Assembly: GCF_021596945.1 (NCBI RefSeq)
Contig: NZ_CP063779.1
Location: 1,057,501-1,121,500 of the forward strand
Reading direction: 5' to 3'
Origin: Mongoliitalea daihaiensis
Lineage (GTDB): Bacteria > Bacteroidota > Bacteroidia > Cytophagales > Cyclobacteriaceae
DNA: 64,000 bases
The notes beneath the pieces are model-generated. The model was given only the letters and a program-made list of their open reading frames with translations, made no database searches and was not told the DNA's origin. Below, piece by piece: positions 25,402 through 34,266 of this stretch. The first letter of the stretch is position 1. Each line of letters opens with the position of its first letter. Made by a program: the position numbers and the translations under genes.

Positions 25402-26790
25402 TTAAGCGCGCGCCTGATCGGTGAAATGCTTGAAGAAAAGAGCGATAGTTTCGATACCCATCAAGTAATTTTGAATTCCATAATGCTCATTCGGCGAGTG
25501 CAAAGCATCTGTATCTAAACCAAAGCCCAATAAAATAGGATCTAGGCCCAATTCCTGCTGGAATAGTGCACAAATTGGAATGGAACCACCCTCTCTTGTA
25601 GGAATCGCTTTTTTACCAAAAGCTTCCTGAATAGCTAAGTCAGCTGCTCGATAACCCGGCGTATCCGTAGACACAACCGCAGGTGCACCTCCATGATGAG
25701 GAGTTACCTTTACCTTCACAGAAGCAGGCGCAATGGATTTAAAGTGCGCTTCAAACAAATTGGATATTTCTCTAAAGTCTTGGTTTGGAACCAAACGCAT
25801 GGAAATCTTCGCATAAGCTTTCGAAGGAAGTACCGTCTTGGCACCTTCTCCTGTATACCCACCCCAAATGCCATTGACATCCAATGTTGGGCGGATACCT
25901 ACGCGCTCAATGGTGGAATAACCTGCTTCACCGTGCACATCTGCTACGTCTAATTTCTTCTTGTAATCCTCTAATTCAAATGGCGCTTCATTCAAGGCCT
26001 TTCTGTAAGCAGCGCTGTACTCCTCCACTTTATCATAAAACCCAGGGATAGTGATGTGGTTGTTTTCATCCTGCAGGGAGGCGATCATTTTACACAAGGT
26101 GTTGATAGGATTGGCAACGGCACCTCCGTAGGTTCCAGAATGAAGATCTCTGTTAGGTCCAGTTACCTCCACTTCCATGTAGGCCAAGCCTCTCAAACCC
26201 ACCGTTACGGAAGGGTCCTGCAAGGAAATCATGTGCGTATCGGAGACCAATACCACATCCGCTTTCAATTTTTCTTTGTTGGCTTTGACAAAAATATCCA
26301 AGTTGGCTGAACCCACTTCTTCTTCTCCCTCGATCATGAACTTCACATTACATGGCAAGGAGTTATTGGCCATCATCGCTTCAAACGCTTTCACGTGCAT
26401 ATAAAACTGACCTTTATCATCTGCTGACCCACGTGCGAAAATAGCACCTTCTGGGTGTCTGTCGGTGGTTTTGATCACCGGTTCAAAGGGTGGAGAGTCC
26501 CATAATTCATACGGATCCGCAGGTTGCACATCGTAGTGGCCATATACCAAAATCGTAGGAAGGGCAGGATCGATGAGCTTTTCACCGTACACAATAGGGT
26601 AGCCGGCAGTTTGACACAATTCTACTTTATCTGCTCCTGCTTTTTCTAACTGCTCCTTTACAAAATCCGCAGCAGCAAATACATCGTTCTTAAACTTCGG
26701 ATCTGCACTTACGGAAGGGATACGAAGCAAATCAAACAACTCATTTAAAAAACGCTCTTTATTGTCTTGAATGTAGGTTTTTACTGACAT
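25402..26790 (-). CDS. M20 family metallopeptidase (dipeptidase)
   Basis: A 462-residue cytoplasmic zinc dipeptidase of the M20 / ArgE-DapE superfamily, closest in pattern to carnosinase-like peptidases. Visible metal and catalytic motifs are YGHYDVQP (His-x-Asp, near 85-92), RGSADDKGQ (near 120), EGEEEVGS (near 155) and LVSDTHM (near 181), plus a dimerisation insert (about 200-320). No signal peptide is present. It lies 3 bp downstream of the frameshifted UPF0175 gene on the same strand, so the two are probably co-transcribed. The peptide substrate cannot be read from sequence. Confidence 0.9.
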   Translation of the reverse strand: MSVKTYIQDNKERFLNELFDLLRIPSVSADPKFKNDVFAAADFVKEQLEKAGADKVELCQTAGYPIVYGEKLIDPALPTILVYGHYDVQPADPYELWDSPPFEPVIKTTDRHPEGAIFARGSADDKGQFYMHVKAFEAMMANNSLPCNVKFMIEGEEEVGSANLDIFVKANKEKLKADVVLVSDTHMISLQDPSVTVGLRGLAYMEVEVTGPNRDLHSGTYGGAVANPINTLCKMIASLQDENNHITIPGFYDKVEEYSAAYRKALNEAPFELEDYKKKLDVADVHGEAGYSTIERVGIRPTLDVNGIWGGYTGEGAKTVLPSKAYAKISMRLVPNQDFREISNLFEAHFKSIAPASVKVKVTPHHGGAPAVVSTDTPGYRAADLAIQEAFGKKAIPTREGGSIPICALFQQELGLDPILLGFGLDTDALHSPNEHYGIQNYLMGIETIALFFKHFTDQARA

Positions 26791-26793
26791 TAT

Positions 26794-27069
26794 TTATTGG
26801 GTTACAATTCTACTAATTTTATAAATTTTGGCGAGCATAATTGCCCGCATTTTTAACATCATCATCCAAATGCTTTCAGAAGTATTAAACAAAGAAACTC
26901 CGTATACCTCTAATAATTCGAGAAATGTTCTTTTAGAAACACCAACAATAGAAGCGCCTTGACCTGAAGAAATTTTTCCTGTCTCAGACAGCTTGCTTGC
27001 AGCAGCCAAGAGAAAATCTTGTGGTTCAATTCCTAGACTTTCGGGCAATTCAATTTTGATCGAACTCAT
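26794..27069 (-). pseudogene. UPF0175 family protein with a C-terminal frameshift
   Basis: The first ~65 residues fit UPF0175, a family of small ribbon- or HTH-type antitoxin-like proteins (LSETGKISSGQGASIVGVSKRTFLELL). The open frame then reads a hydrophobic Met/Ile-rich tail unlike the family. One base away, another frame gives DDDVKNAGNYARQNL ending at 26819, the normal UPF0175 C-terminus. Adding one base (G) after AGC at about 26872 restores SDLDDDVKNAG. So this is a one-base deletion, real or a sequencing error. No toxin (PIN/DUF3368) gene is adjacent. Confidence 0.7.
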
Positions 27070-27147
27070 ATGGGTTAAATGAATTATCCAGAGTACAAAA
27101 TTACATTTATTATCAGGATTTGCCTATTTTGGGCCAAACTTTTGAAT

Positions 27148-28710
27148 ATGAAAGCAATTATCTGTGAATCATACGGGCTACCCGATAGCCTTGTTTACAA
27201 AGAGGTGGCAAACCCAGAGGCAGGAGCTAAAGACGTCATTATAGAAGTTGCTGCCTGTGCGGTAAACTTTCCCGATGTATTGATTATTCAAAACAAATAT
27301 CAATTCAAGCCTGAACTCCCTTTTTCGCCTGGAGGAGAAGTCTCGGGGGTTATTAAATCGGTGGGTAGCCAAGTGAAACATCTTCACGTTGGACAACGAG
27401 TCTTGGCCTTGTGTGGTTGGGGGGGATTTGCAGAAGAAGTGAAAGTGTCTGCTGATCGAGTATTTCCCATTCCTCCCTTTATGGATGATGTGACAGCGGC
27501 ATCCACACTCTACACATTTGGAACCTCTTATTTTGCACTAAAAAATCGTGCACAATTGAAATCGGGGGAAACACTCCTCGTATTAGGAGCCTCTGGCGGG
27601 GTTGGTTTGGCAGCAGTGGAATTGGGAAAAGTCATGGGTGCTAGAGTAATAGCTGCGGCTTCCACTGTGGATAAGTTGAATAGTTGCCAAGAAAAAGGGG
27701 CTGATTACTTGATCAATTATGAAACAGAAGACATCAAGGAGCGAGTCAAAGAATTAACCCAAGGCAAAGGAGTAGATGTAGTCTTAGATGTGGTTGGTGA
27801 TAAATACGCCGAACCTGCACTCCGCAGCATGGCTTGGAAAGGTAGATACTTGGTAGTGGGTTTCGCTGCAGGAGAAATCCCTAAATTCCCGCTGAACTTA
27901 ATTTTGTTGAAGGGTTGCTCAGTGATGGGGGTGTTTTGGGGAAGGTTTTCCACAGAGGAGGTGCAGGCCAGTCAGCAAAATTTGGTGGAATTGGTGGGGA
28001 TGATTCAAGCTGGAAAAATCAGTCAGCATATACATCAGCTGTACAGCTTGGAAGAAAGCCGGAGAGCCTTGCAGGAAATGATGGAAAGGAAGGTGGTGGG
28101 AAAGGCGGTAGTGGTGGTGAGAGGCGAGAAGCGAGAAACGAGAAACGAGAGAGAGGGAATGAAGAATGAGGAATTAGAAATTAGAAATGAAGGTTTAGAG
28201 ACAAGAGCCAAGAAACAAGATACAAGACCCGAGACGGATATTGAAGAAAAGAAACGAGTGTTTCGGTCGGTGGGGGATTTGAGGGGGGCTGTGGGGAGTT
28301 CTTTGGGGGTAAGTGAATGGGTAGTGGTAACTCAGGACTTGATTCATCAGTTTGCGGAGACCACGGATGATAAGCAGTGGATACATGTGGATACCGAAAA
28401 GGCAAAAATGATGCTGCCCGGAGGGAAAAACATTGCGCATGGATATTTGACATTATCCTTGATTCCCAAACTACTCTATGGTTTACTCCCGCTTGAAGGG
28501 GTACAGATGGCGCTTAATTATGGTACGGAGAAAGTTCGTTTCCCGGCACCTTTGTATTCAGGTAATTCCGTCCGACTTCATGCATCCATTAGCAAAGTGG
28601 AAGATCGGCCTGACGGGGCAGTAAGTCTGCATATACAGGCCACTATGGAAGCAAAAAATTCCGACAAACCCGTTTGTGTGGCAGAGATTATTACAATTGT
28701 AAGGTTTTAA
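27148..28710 (+). CDS. Fusion: NADPH:quinone oxidoreductase (MDR) – repeat-derived linker – MaoC-like dehydratase
   Basis: A 520-residue protein starting at the ATG at 27148 (MKAIICESYGLPDSLVYKEV). Residues 1-323 are a complete medium-chain dehydrogenase/reductase of the quinone-reductase type (NFPDVLIIQNKYQ; cofactor motif LGASGGVGLAAVELGK). Residues about 324-370 are a charged, low-complexity linker rich in Arg/Glu/Asn, encoded by purine-rich DNA of the kind found in intergenic repeats here. Residues about 371-520 are a MaoC-type hydratase (DDKQWIHVD, NIAHGYLTLS). MaoC proteins hydrate enoyl-CoA; the reductase half reduces enones. A TGA at 28118 lies one base out of frame exactly at the end of the reductase. 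Confidence 0.85.
   Translation: MKAIICESYGLPDSLVYKEVANPEAGAKDVIIEVAACAVNFPDVLIIQNKYQFKPELPFSPGGEVSGVIKSVGSQVKHLHVGQRVLALCGWGGFAEEVKVSADRVFPIPPFMDDVTAASTLYTFGTSYFALKNRAQLKSGETLLVLGASGGVGLAAVELGKVMGARVIAAASTVDKLNSCQEKGADYLINYETEDIKERVKELTQGKGVDVVLDVVGDKYAEPALRSMAWKGRYLVVGFAAGEIPKFPLNLILLKGCSVMGVFWGRFSTEEVQASQQNLVELVGMIQAGKISQHIHQLYSLEESRRALQEMMERKVVGKAVVVVRGEKRETRNEREGMKNEELEIRNEGLETRAKKQDTRPETDIEEKKRVFRSVGDLRGAVGSSLGVSEWVVVTQDLIHQFAETTDDKQWIHVDTEKAKMMLPGGKNIAHGYLTLSLIPKLLYGLLPLEGVQMALNYGTEKVRFPAPLYSGNSVRLHASISKVEDRPDGAVSLHIQATMEAKNSDKPVCVAEIITIVRF
28117..28257 (+). repeat. Purine-rich degenerate repeat forming the fusion linker
   Basis: The segment has repeated GCGAGAAACGAGA and AGAAATTAGAAAT-like words, almost entirely purines. 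Related words occur just after the stop codon of the agmatine deiminase gene (46066-46110) and after the S9 peptidase gene (59400-59461, reversed). Here it is translated in frame between two enzyme domains. Confidence 0.7.
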
Positions 28711-28740
28711 GTAAATTCATTAAACCATCCTTAATAACCA

Positions 28741-29853
28741 ATGAAAATGAAACTACTTGGAATGATATCTCTCCTGTTTTTTGTAGTCATGAGCTCTTTG
28801 CTAGCACAGGACAAAAAATGGATGATGGGACCTTTTGAGCGGCCAACAAATGCTGAACCTATCATTACGCCCACAGATGCAACTAGCTGGAAAGATCCTA
28901 TGACTGGAAAAATGGTTCGTTGGGAATCCATGGCAACATTCAATCCAGCAGCAATTGTTATGGATGATATGGTACATGTATTGTATCGAGCAGAAGAAAA
29001 GCTCGGAGAAAAGGAAATAGGAGGCCATACTTCCCGAATAGGAATGGCAACCTCAAAAGATGGTTTTAACTTTAATCGAGAAAACGCACCAATTTTTTAT
29101 CCTGACGACGATAACCAAAAAGAATTTGAGTGGACTGGTGGTGTGGAAGACCCAAGAATAGTCGTAACGGAAGATGGAACTTACGTTTTAACCTACACTC
29201 AATGGAATAGAGAATATCCCCGGTTGGCTGTAGCAACATCCAAAGATCTTAGAAACTGGGAAAAACATGGGCCAATATTTAAAAATTTTGGTGAAGGGAA
29301 ATACCATAATCAAGAAACCAAATCGGGCGCTATTGTAAGTGAGCTCAAAAACGGAAAATTAATTGCAGCAAAAATTCATGGGAAATACTGGATGTACTTT
29401 GGAGTTCCCCACATATGGCTTGCAAGTTCGGATGATTTGATCCAATGGAGCCCTGTTGAAAGCATTGATGAAAATCTCGTCCCGGTGCTAAGCCCAAGAC
29501 CTGGATACTTTGATTCATGGTTGGTAGAAGCAGGTCCTCCTCCTGTGCTTACCGAAAATGGTATAGTTGTACTATATAATGCAGGCAACCAACAGAATTT
29601 GGGGGTCAAGGATTTAGGAAACCGACTTTACACAGGAGGACAAGCTTTATTTAGTAAAGAAGAGCCATGGAAGTTATTGGATCGTACGGATGTTCCATTT
29701 TTAAAACCGGAATTGCCTTTTGAGAAATCAGGTCAGTATGTAGACGGAACAACCTTTATCGAAGGATTAGTACACTATGGCGGTAAATGGCTTCTTTACT
29801 ATGGAACAGCAGATTCTATGGTAGGCGTTGTTAGCTGGGATGGTAAAAATTAG
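28741..29853 (+). CDS. Secreted GH130 family glycoside hydrolase/phosphorylase
   Basis: A 370-residue protein with a signal peptide (1-22, ending SLLAQ), so periplasmic. It has the five-bladed propeller of GH130, a family of mannoside phosphorylases and hydrolases. The signature GGVEDPRIV is near residue 135-143, with FNPAAIV, YRAEEK, AGPPPV and TADSMVGVVSWDG as further active-site blades. Cytoplasmic GH130 members are usually phosphorylases; exported Bacteroidota members that have been studied are beta-1,2-mannosidases that lack phosphate ligands, so hydrolysis is more likely. It lies 30 bp downstream of the quinone reductase fusion but is functionally unrelated. Confidence 0.85.
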   Translation: MKMKLLGMISLLFFVVMSSLLAQDKKWMMGPFERPTNAEPIITPTDATSWKDPMTGKMVRWESMATFNPAAIVMDDMVHVLYRAEEKLGEKEIGGHTSRIGMATSKDGFNFNRENAPIFYPDDDNQKEFEWTGGVEDPRIVVTEDGTYVLTYTQWNREYPRLAVATSKDLRNWEKHGPIFKNFGEGKYHNQETKSGAIVSELKNGKLIAAKIHGKYWMYFGVPHIWLASSDDLIQWSPVESIDENLVPVLSPRPGYFDSWLVEAGPPPVLTENGIVVLYNAGNQQNLGVKDLGNRLYTGGQALFSKEEPWKLLDRTDVPFLKPELPFEKSGQYVDGTTFIEGLVHYGGKWLLYYGTADSMVGVVSWDGKN

Positions 29854-29857
29854 TTTG

Positions 29858-30042
29858 CTAAAAAGCCTCCCCAATAAACAAATAGAAACCTGTTCCTTCT
29901 TTAGTGAAAGCCACATCCAATCGAGTATAGATATCCTTTTTTGGAAACAGTAAAAAACCGGGCGCCTGCACCGGCAGTCCAGGCTACTTTGTTGATGGAG
30001 GCTTGGGAAAAATCATGGGTAATTACAGCTTCACTAGTAGAT
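29858..30042 (-). pseudogene. Decayed 3'-end copy of the outer-membrane surface-antigen gene
   Basis: About 185 bp are strongly similar to the 3' end of the gene at 31033-32163. On the minus strand it reads FSQASINKVAWTAGAGARF, then an extra T (six instead of five) shifts frame, then TRLDVAFTKEGTGFYLFIGEAF in a second frame and a stop at 29858. The intact gene ends RLDVAFTREGTGFYLFIGEAF. There is no start and no upstream part. With the intact gene it forms a direct repeat around the KilA-N gene. Confidence 0.85.
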
Positions 30043-30123
30043 AATTCTAAACATTTTCAATACCAATTGATCGTTTAATTAAAGATGAGTAAAAAATTTT
30101 AGCATTTTTTATTTATAAAAATT

Positions 30124-30942
30124 TCATTTTAAGAGTTTTCTATTTTCTAAATCAACTAATATTTGCATTTGTTGTATTGCAATTTGGTTTAGTTTAACTA
30201 ACCGTTCATGCTGCTCCATTTTTTCTTGGATAAATAAAGCATTTAAATTCTCTAAGTTAGCCAAACAGATTAACTCATTAATATTTGCAAAATCCCTAAT
30301 ATTTCCTTTCAAGTTGGGATTAGCATCCCTCCATTGCTTAGCTGTCATACCAAATAATGCGACATTTAAAACATCTGCTTCATTAGCATAAATCATTGAA
30401 ACCTGAGCTGGAGTTAATAAAGCTGGAACCAGATATCTCTTTATAGCATCTGTGTGAATGTGGTAATTAAGTTTAGCCAATTCTCTTTTGGCAGACCACC
30501 CCAAATGCTTATGCTCCTCTTGCTTTAAACGCTGGAATTCCTTTACCAAATATAATTCAAACTCAACTGATACCCAGCTTGCAAATTTAAATGCAATATC
30601 TCGCTGTGCATAAGTCCCACCACCAGCTCCACCTTTAGAGATTATTCCAATTGCTCCTGTTAGTTCTATCCATCTGCTAGGACTCATTGTAAAAGAGTTA
30701 CTTCCTGATTCTTTCAAAAGGGGGTCGAATTCGACCCCCCTAAAATGTGGGTTATTTAAGTGTTCCCAAAGACCAAGGTATTCTAAAGTATTCTTTAAGC
30801 GCATCCAATTTTTCACCACATCTTTGGGTTCTATTGGGTTTTTTTGCTTGGCGATATCAGTAATACTAATAAAATCTTCGCCATTAACATTCAAGGTTTT
30901 TATTGTTACCTGTTTTACTACAATTTGCTTAGCCTTTGCCAT
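30124..30942 (-). CDS. KilA-N domain protein
   Basis: A 272-residue protein with an N-terminal KilA-N DNA-binding domain (about residues 15-125; ISITDIAKQKN, VVKNWMR, GGTYAQRDIAFKFASWVSVEF) and a C-terminal helical part (about 190-272) with coiled-coil character (FIQEKMEQHERLVKLNQIAI). KilA-N proteins are common as phage antirepressors and as solitary genes in Bacteroidota genomes. It is flanked on both sides by copies of the 3' end of the surface-antigen gene, suggesting that it arrived as a small inserted unit. No integrase or other phage gene accompanies it. Its target is unknown. Confidence 0.85.
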   Translation of the reverse strand: MAKAKQIVVKQVTIKTLNVNGEDFISITDIAKQKNPIEPKDVVKNWMRLKNTLEYLGLWEHLNNPHFRGVEFDPLLKESGSNSFTMSPSRWIELTGAIGIISKGGAGGGTYAQRDIAFKFASWVSVEFELYLVKEFQRLKQEEHKHLGWSAKRELAKLNYHIHTDAIKRYLVPALLTPAQVSMIYANEADVLNVALFGMTAKQWRDANPNLKGNIRDFANINELICLANLENLNALFIQEKMEQHERLVKLNQIAIQQMQILVDLENRKLLK

Positions 30943-31032
30943 ACTAACTGTTTAAAAGTTGTCAAGTTAAATCTTTAGTCCAATTTACTAAAAACTAAGG
31001 AAAAATACTGGGTTTTTTATTTTGATAATTAC

Positions 31033-32163
31033 CTAAAACGCCTCCCCAATAAACAAATAAAAACCTGTTCCCTCTCGGGTGAAAGCCACATCCAATCGAG
31101 TATAGATATCCTTTTTTGGAAACAGTAAAAAGCGAGCGCCAGCACCAGCAGCCCAAACTACCTTATGGATGGATGCTTGTGAGAAGTTCGGGACGACTGT
31201 GGCAGTACTAGCAAAAACAGTAGCACCTAGACGATTGGTAAAGCCCAAAGGTAGAGGAAGCATGCGGTACTCTACCTGCGTAGCGATTTGATTGCGGTCC
31301 CGAAACCTACCAAAATAATAACCACGCATCATACTATCCCCACCCATCAATGCCAATTGATTGAAGGGAACATCACCTGCCATAAATTGACCCAATAACT
31401 GAAAAGCCAGCACATTATTAGCACCTACGGGTCTAAACAAGCGAGAATCCAATAAAAGTGCGTTGAAATTGAAAGTACTTAAGGCAGGGAAATAGCGAAT
31501 CAAAGCCAACTCTGCAAAATGACCATCCCGAACATTCAGGACATTGTGGCGATCGTCGTACACGAGACCCAAGCCCAAACCCAAATTTCGTGAACCTTCA
31601 AATCCTAGGGGTAAATCAAATTCAGGTGCATTCTCGGCTTTTCTAAAATCTACTTGAGATAATTGGTTGTATTCTACCTCCAAGCCCCAATACATGTTTT
31701 TTCGGATTTCACGAAGTACCCGCTCTTTGATCCAGATTTGATTAGCGTCCACCAAGGCCAAGTAATCACTCGGGCTATCCATTCCAATTCCATGGTATTT
31801 CAAAGGGAAACTTTGCAAGCGTATTTTCCCTAAAAAGAACCACTTATTTTTATCCGTATAGATGGCATGATCAAACCAAATCCCGTACTGGTTTTCCAAG
31901 GTGATGAAGGTAAACCCGTTAATTTCACTCAATCGATTGGTGGTGTCTCGCTTGGGATAGTACACATAGAGGGAAGAAAACCCAATTTCCCAACTTGTCT
32001 CGGGGGCATAGGCTAAGGTAGGGTATACCAAAAATTGTGGCCTGCTGATATCAGAGGTATCGTTCAATACCTTGTTGAGGTATTTTCTTGCAAATAATTG
32101 TGCCTGAGCTTCTTGCAACAAAAAAATAGATATCAAACACAACAGGAACAACTTTCCCTTCAT
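31033..32163 (-). CDS. BamA/D15-like outer-membrane surface antigen protein
   Basis: A 376-residue protein with signal peptide (1-21, ending EAQAQ) and a C-terminal 16-strand-type barrel region of the bacterial surface antigen (D15/Omp85) family: GGDSMMRGYYFGRFRDRNQ is the conserved loop with the RGF/RGY motif, and it ends in an aromatic residue (EAF), the signal for barrel insertion. POTRA domains are absent or very short, so it is not the essential BamA but a stand-alone barrel of the kind often found in Bacteroidota. A degraded copy of its last 55 codons lies at 29858-30042. The function is unknown. Confidence 0.82.
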   Translation of the reverse strand: MKGKLFLLCLISIFLLQEAQAQLFARKYLNKVLNDTSDISRPQFLVYPTLAYAPETSWEIGFSSLYVYYPKRDTTNRLSEINGFTFITLENQYGIWFDHAIYTDKNKWFFLGKIRLQSFPLKYHGIGMDSPSDYLALVDANQIWIKERVLREIRKNMYWGLEVEYNQLSQVDFRKAENAPEFDLPLGFEGSRNLGLGLGLVYDDRHNVLNVRDGHFAELALIRYFPALSTFNFNALLLDSRLFRPVGANNVLAFQLLGQFMAGDVPFNQLALMGGDSMMRGYYFGRFRDRNQIATQVEYRMLPLPLGFTNRLGATVFASTATVVPNFSQASIHKVVWAAGAGARFLLFPKKDIYTRLDVAFTREGTGFYLFIGEAF

Positions 32164-32187
32164 CCCAATAAAATTTAAGTCCGAAAA

Positions 32188-33120
32188 CTACTTAAACTTT
32201 ACGACTTTACCATGAGCTTTAGATGTCATACTTTGAGGAATGTTTTCCGAAATTTCATTGAAAAGCAATTCCACTAGTTTTTTCTTAAGATAACTTCGAT
32301 TCAAGACAATGCTGACCTCCCGCAAGGGTTCCTCGCCTTCAAAAGGCCTTAAGCGTTCTTTTTCCTCGGATGACAAATCAAAGGTCGCCAACTCGGGAAG
32401 CAATGTCATTCCCTCGTATTCATTGACCATATTTTTCAATCCCTCCAAGGAACCACTTTCATAGTGGAAATTCATGCGCTGAAACTTTGTTTGATCGCAC
32501 AACCTGAATACCTGATCACGAAAACAGTGGCCTTGTTGCAGGACCCACATATCATCCGTTTCCAAGTCAGTCACTTGAAGTTTGGGCTTCACAAGCAACG
32601 GGTGACCATCCGATAAATACGCATAGAATTTTTCATAGAACATGGGCTTTTCCAAAATCCCATTTTCCTCTAAAGGAGTAACGACGATGCCAAGGTCTAA
32701 CTCATCATTTTTAAGTTTGCGGATAATTTCCTCTGTCACCAGCTCTTCAACTTGAACTTTAACCTGCGGATATTTTTCCAAAAAACTGCGAATAAATCTG
32801 TGCAACAAATAGGGGGCAAGGGTTGGAATAATTCCAATTTTAATCAGTCCTGAAATGTCACCTTTCAATTGGGCCACCAATTCAAAAATACTTTTACTCT
32901 CAGAAACCACTTTTTTAGCCTGACTAATTATCTGCACACCAATCTCTGTTGGAATGACGGGCATCTTGCTGCGGTCAAATAAAATGACCCCCAATTCATT
33001 CTCTAATTTCTGGATTTGAGCACTGAGCGTAGGTTGTGTTACAAAGCATGATTCTGCCGCCTGACCAAAATGTCGGTGCTTATCTACGGCCAAAACATAT
33101 TCTAATTGCTGAATCGTCAT
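32188..33120 (-). CDS. oxyR: Hydrogen-peroxide-sensing LysR regulator OxyR
   Basis: A 310-residue LysR-family activator. I start at the ATG at 33120 (MTIQQLEYVLAVDKHRHFGQ); an in-frame ATG 36 bases upstream adds an unrelated leader. The helix-turn-helix covers about residues 1-60 (QPTLSAQIQKLE). The redox centre is intact: GHCFRDQVFRLC gives Cys199 and Cys208, the same numbering as E. coli OxyR, so disulfide switching by peroxide is expected. It is divergent from the iron(III) uptake operon across 111 bp, which suggests that peroxide and iron supply are controlled together, since OxyR regulons commonly include iron genes. Confidence 0.92.
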   Translation of the reverse strand: MTIQQLEYVLAVDKHRHFGQAAESCFVTQPTLSAQIQKLENELGVILFDRSKMPVIPTEIGVQIISQAKKVVSESKSIFELVAQLKGDISGLIKIGIIPTLAPYLLHRFIRSFLEKYPQVKVQVEELVTEEIIRKLKNDELDLGIVVTPLEENGILEKPMFYEKFYAYLSDGHPLLVKPKLQVTDLETDDMWVLQQGHCFRDQVFRLCDQTKFQRMNFHYESGSLEGLKNMVNEYEGMTLLPELATFDLSSEEKERLRPFEGEEPLREVSIVLNRSYLKKKLVELLFNEISENIPQSMTSKAHGKVVKFK

Positions 33121-33203
33121 ATGAAAAACGTCAGGGTAAGTATAATAAGGTAGCAAATATAAAATCTTTTTTTCGTTTATTTAGATTTGATTTAAATAAT
33201 GAT

Positions 33204-33211
33204 TAATTTTG
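33204..33211 (+). promoter_or_regulatory. Candidate -7 element of the iron-transport operon
   Basis: TAATTTTG matches the Bacteroidota -7 consensus TAnnTTTG exactly, 20 bp before the ATG at 33232. A TTTG at 33186-33189 is closer than the usual -33 spacing, so only the -7 box is convincing. Confidence 0.4.
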
Positions 33212-33231
33212 CCCCATCAAAAGTACAAACT

Positions 33232-34263
33232 ATGTTAAGATCACTTATACAATCGACATTTATAGCAATCGCGGGAGCTTTCCTAGTGGCTTGCAGTACG
33301 GGTACCCAAGAGGAAGTTGTCAACGTTTACACGCACAGACATTACGAAGCTGATCAGCAACTCTTCGATAAATTTACAGAAGCTACAGGCATCAAAGTAA
33401 ATGTAGTTTCTGCTTCCGCAGATGAATTGATTCAAAAATTGGAATTGGAAGGCCCAAATTCTCCAGCAGATGTATTGATTACCGTAGATGCTGGAAGACT
33501 TTATCGAGCACAAAGCAAAGATTTGTTTCAGCAAATATCTTCCGAAACATTGAATGGCAACATTCCCGCTAAATTTAGAGAACCTGCGGGTAATTGGTTT
33601 GGCCTAACGTATAGAGCTAGAATTTTGGCCTACAGTGTAGATCGTGTAAATCCAGAAGAATTAAGTACTTATGAAGCACTCACAGAGGAGCAATGGAAGG
33701 GAAGAGTCTTGACCCGATCCTCTGAGAATATTTACAATCAATCGCTATTGGCTTCTGTGATCGCACATAAAGGCAGTGAAGGAGCAGCTGAATGGGCCGC
33801 TGGTTTATTGGGCAATATGGCGAGAGAACCAAAAGGTTCTGACAGAGATCAAGTAAAAGCAGTGGCTTCTGGTGAAGGAGATGTTGCGATTGTTAATACA
33901 TATTACATCGGTATTATGCTCAATGATGCCAACGAAGAAGAGCGAAAAGCAGCAGAAAAAGTTGCCATCTTCTTCCCAAATCAAGATGATAGAGGCACGC
34001 ATATCAACATTTCAGGAGCAGGTGTAACCAAGTACGCTCCAAATAAAGACAATGCAGTAAAACTATTGGAATATCTTTCATCCAAAGAGGCTCAGGAGTT
34101 TTTGGCATCTATCAACTTTGAATATCCAGTAAATCCTGCTGCATCTTTCTCTGAGCAATTGCTCAAGTGGGGAACATTCAAAGCAGATGAAATTAATTTA
34201 TCTGTATTAGGAGAAAATAACAGTGAAGCTGTCGTAGTATTTGACAAAGTGGGGTGGAAATAA
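33232..34263 (+). CDS. Iron(III) ABC transporter substrate-binding lipoprotein
   Basis: A 343-residue periplasmic binding protein of the FbpA/FutA class. The ATG at 33232 gives a signal peptide ending in a lipobox (FLVAC, Cys21), so it is lipid-anchored. Family features include VNVYTHRHYEADQQLF at the mature N-terminus, PADVLITVDAGRLYRA, and the C-terminal NTYYIGIM tyrosine pair that coordinates ferric iron in homologues. It is followed, three bases after its stop, by the permease gene and then the ATPase gene, a complete importer. The whole operon is divergent from oxyR. Confidence 0.9.
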   Translation: MLRSLIQSTFIAIAGAFLVACSTGTQEEVVNVYTHRHYEADQQLFDKFTEATGIKVNVVSASADELIQKLELEGPNSPADVLITVDAGRLYRAQSKDLFQQISSETLNGNIPAKFREPAGNWFGLTYRARILAYSVDRVNPEELSTYEALTEEQWKGRVLTRSSENIYNQSLLASVIAHKGSEGAAEWAAGLLGNMAREPKGSDRDQVKAVASGEGDVAIVNTYYIGIMLNDANEEERKAAEKVAIFFPNQDDRGTHINISGAGVTKYAPNKDNAVKLLEYLSSKEAQEFLASINFEYPVNPAASFSEQLLKWGTFKADEINLSVLGENNSEAVVVFDKVGWK

Positions 34264-34266
34264 GCA

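Noticed and set aside
27717-28453. Minus-strand frames opposite the fusion gene, some Pro/Ser-rich
   Set aside because: They are the antisense of purine-rich linker and enzyme coding sequence; no start context or family.
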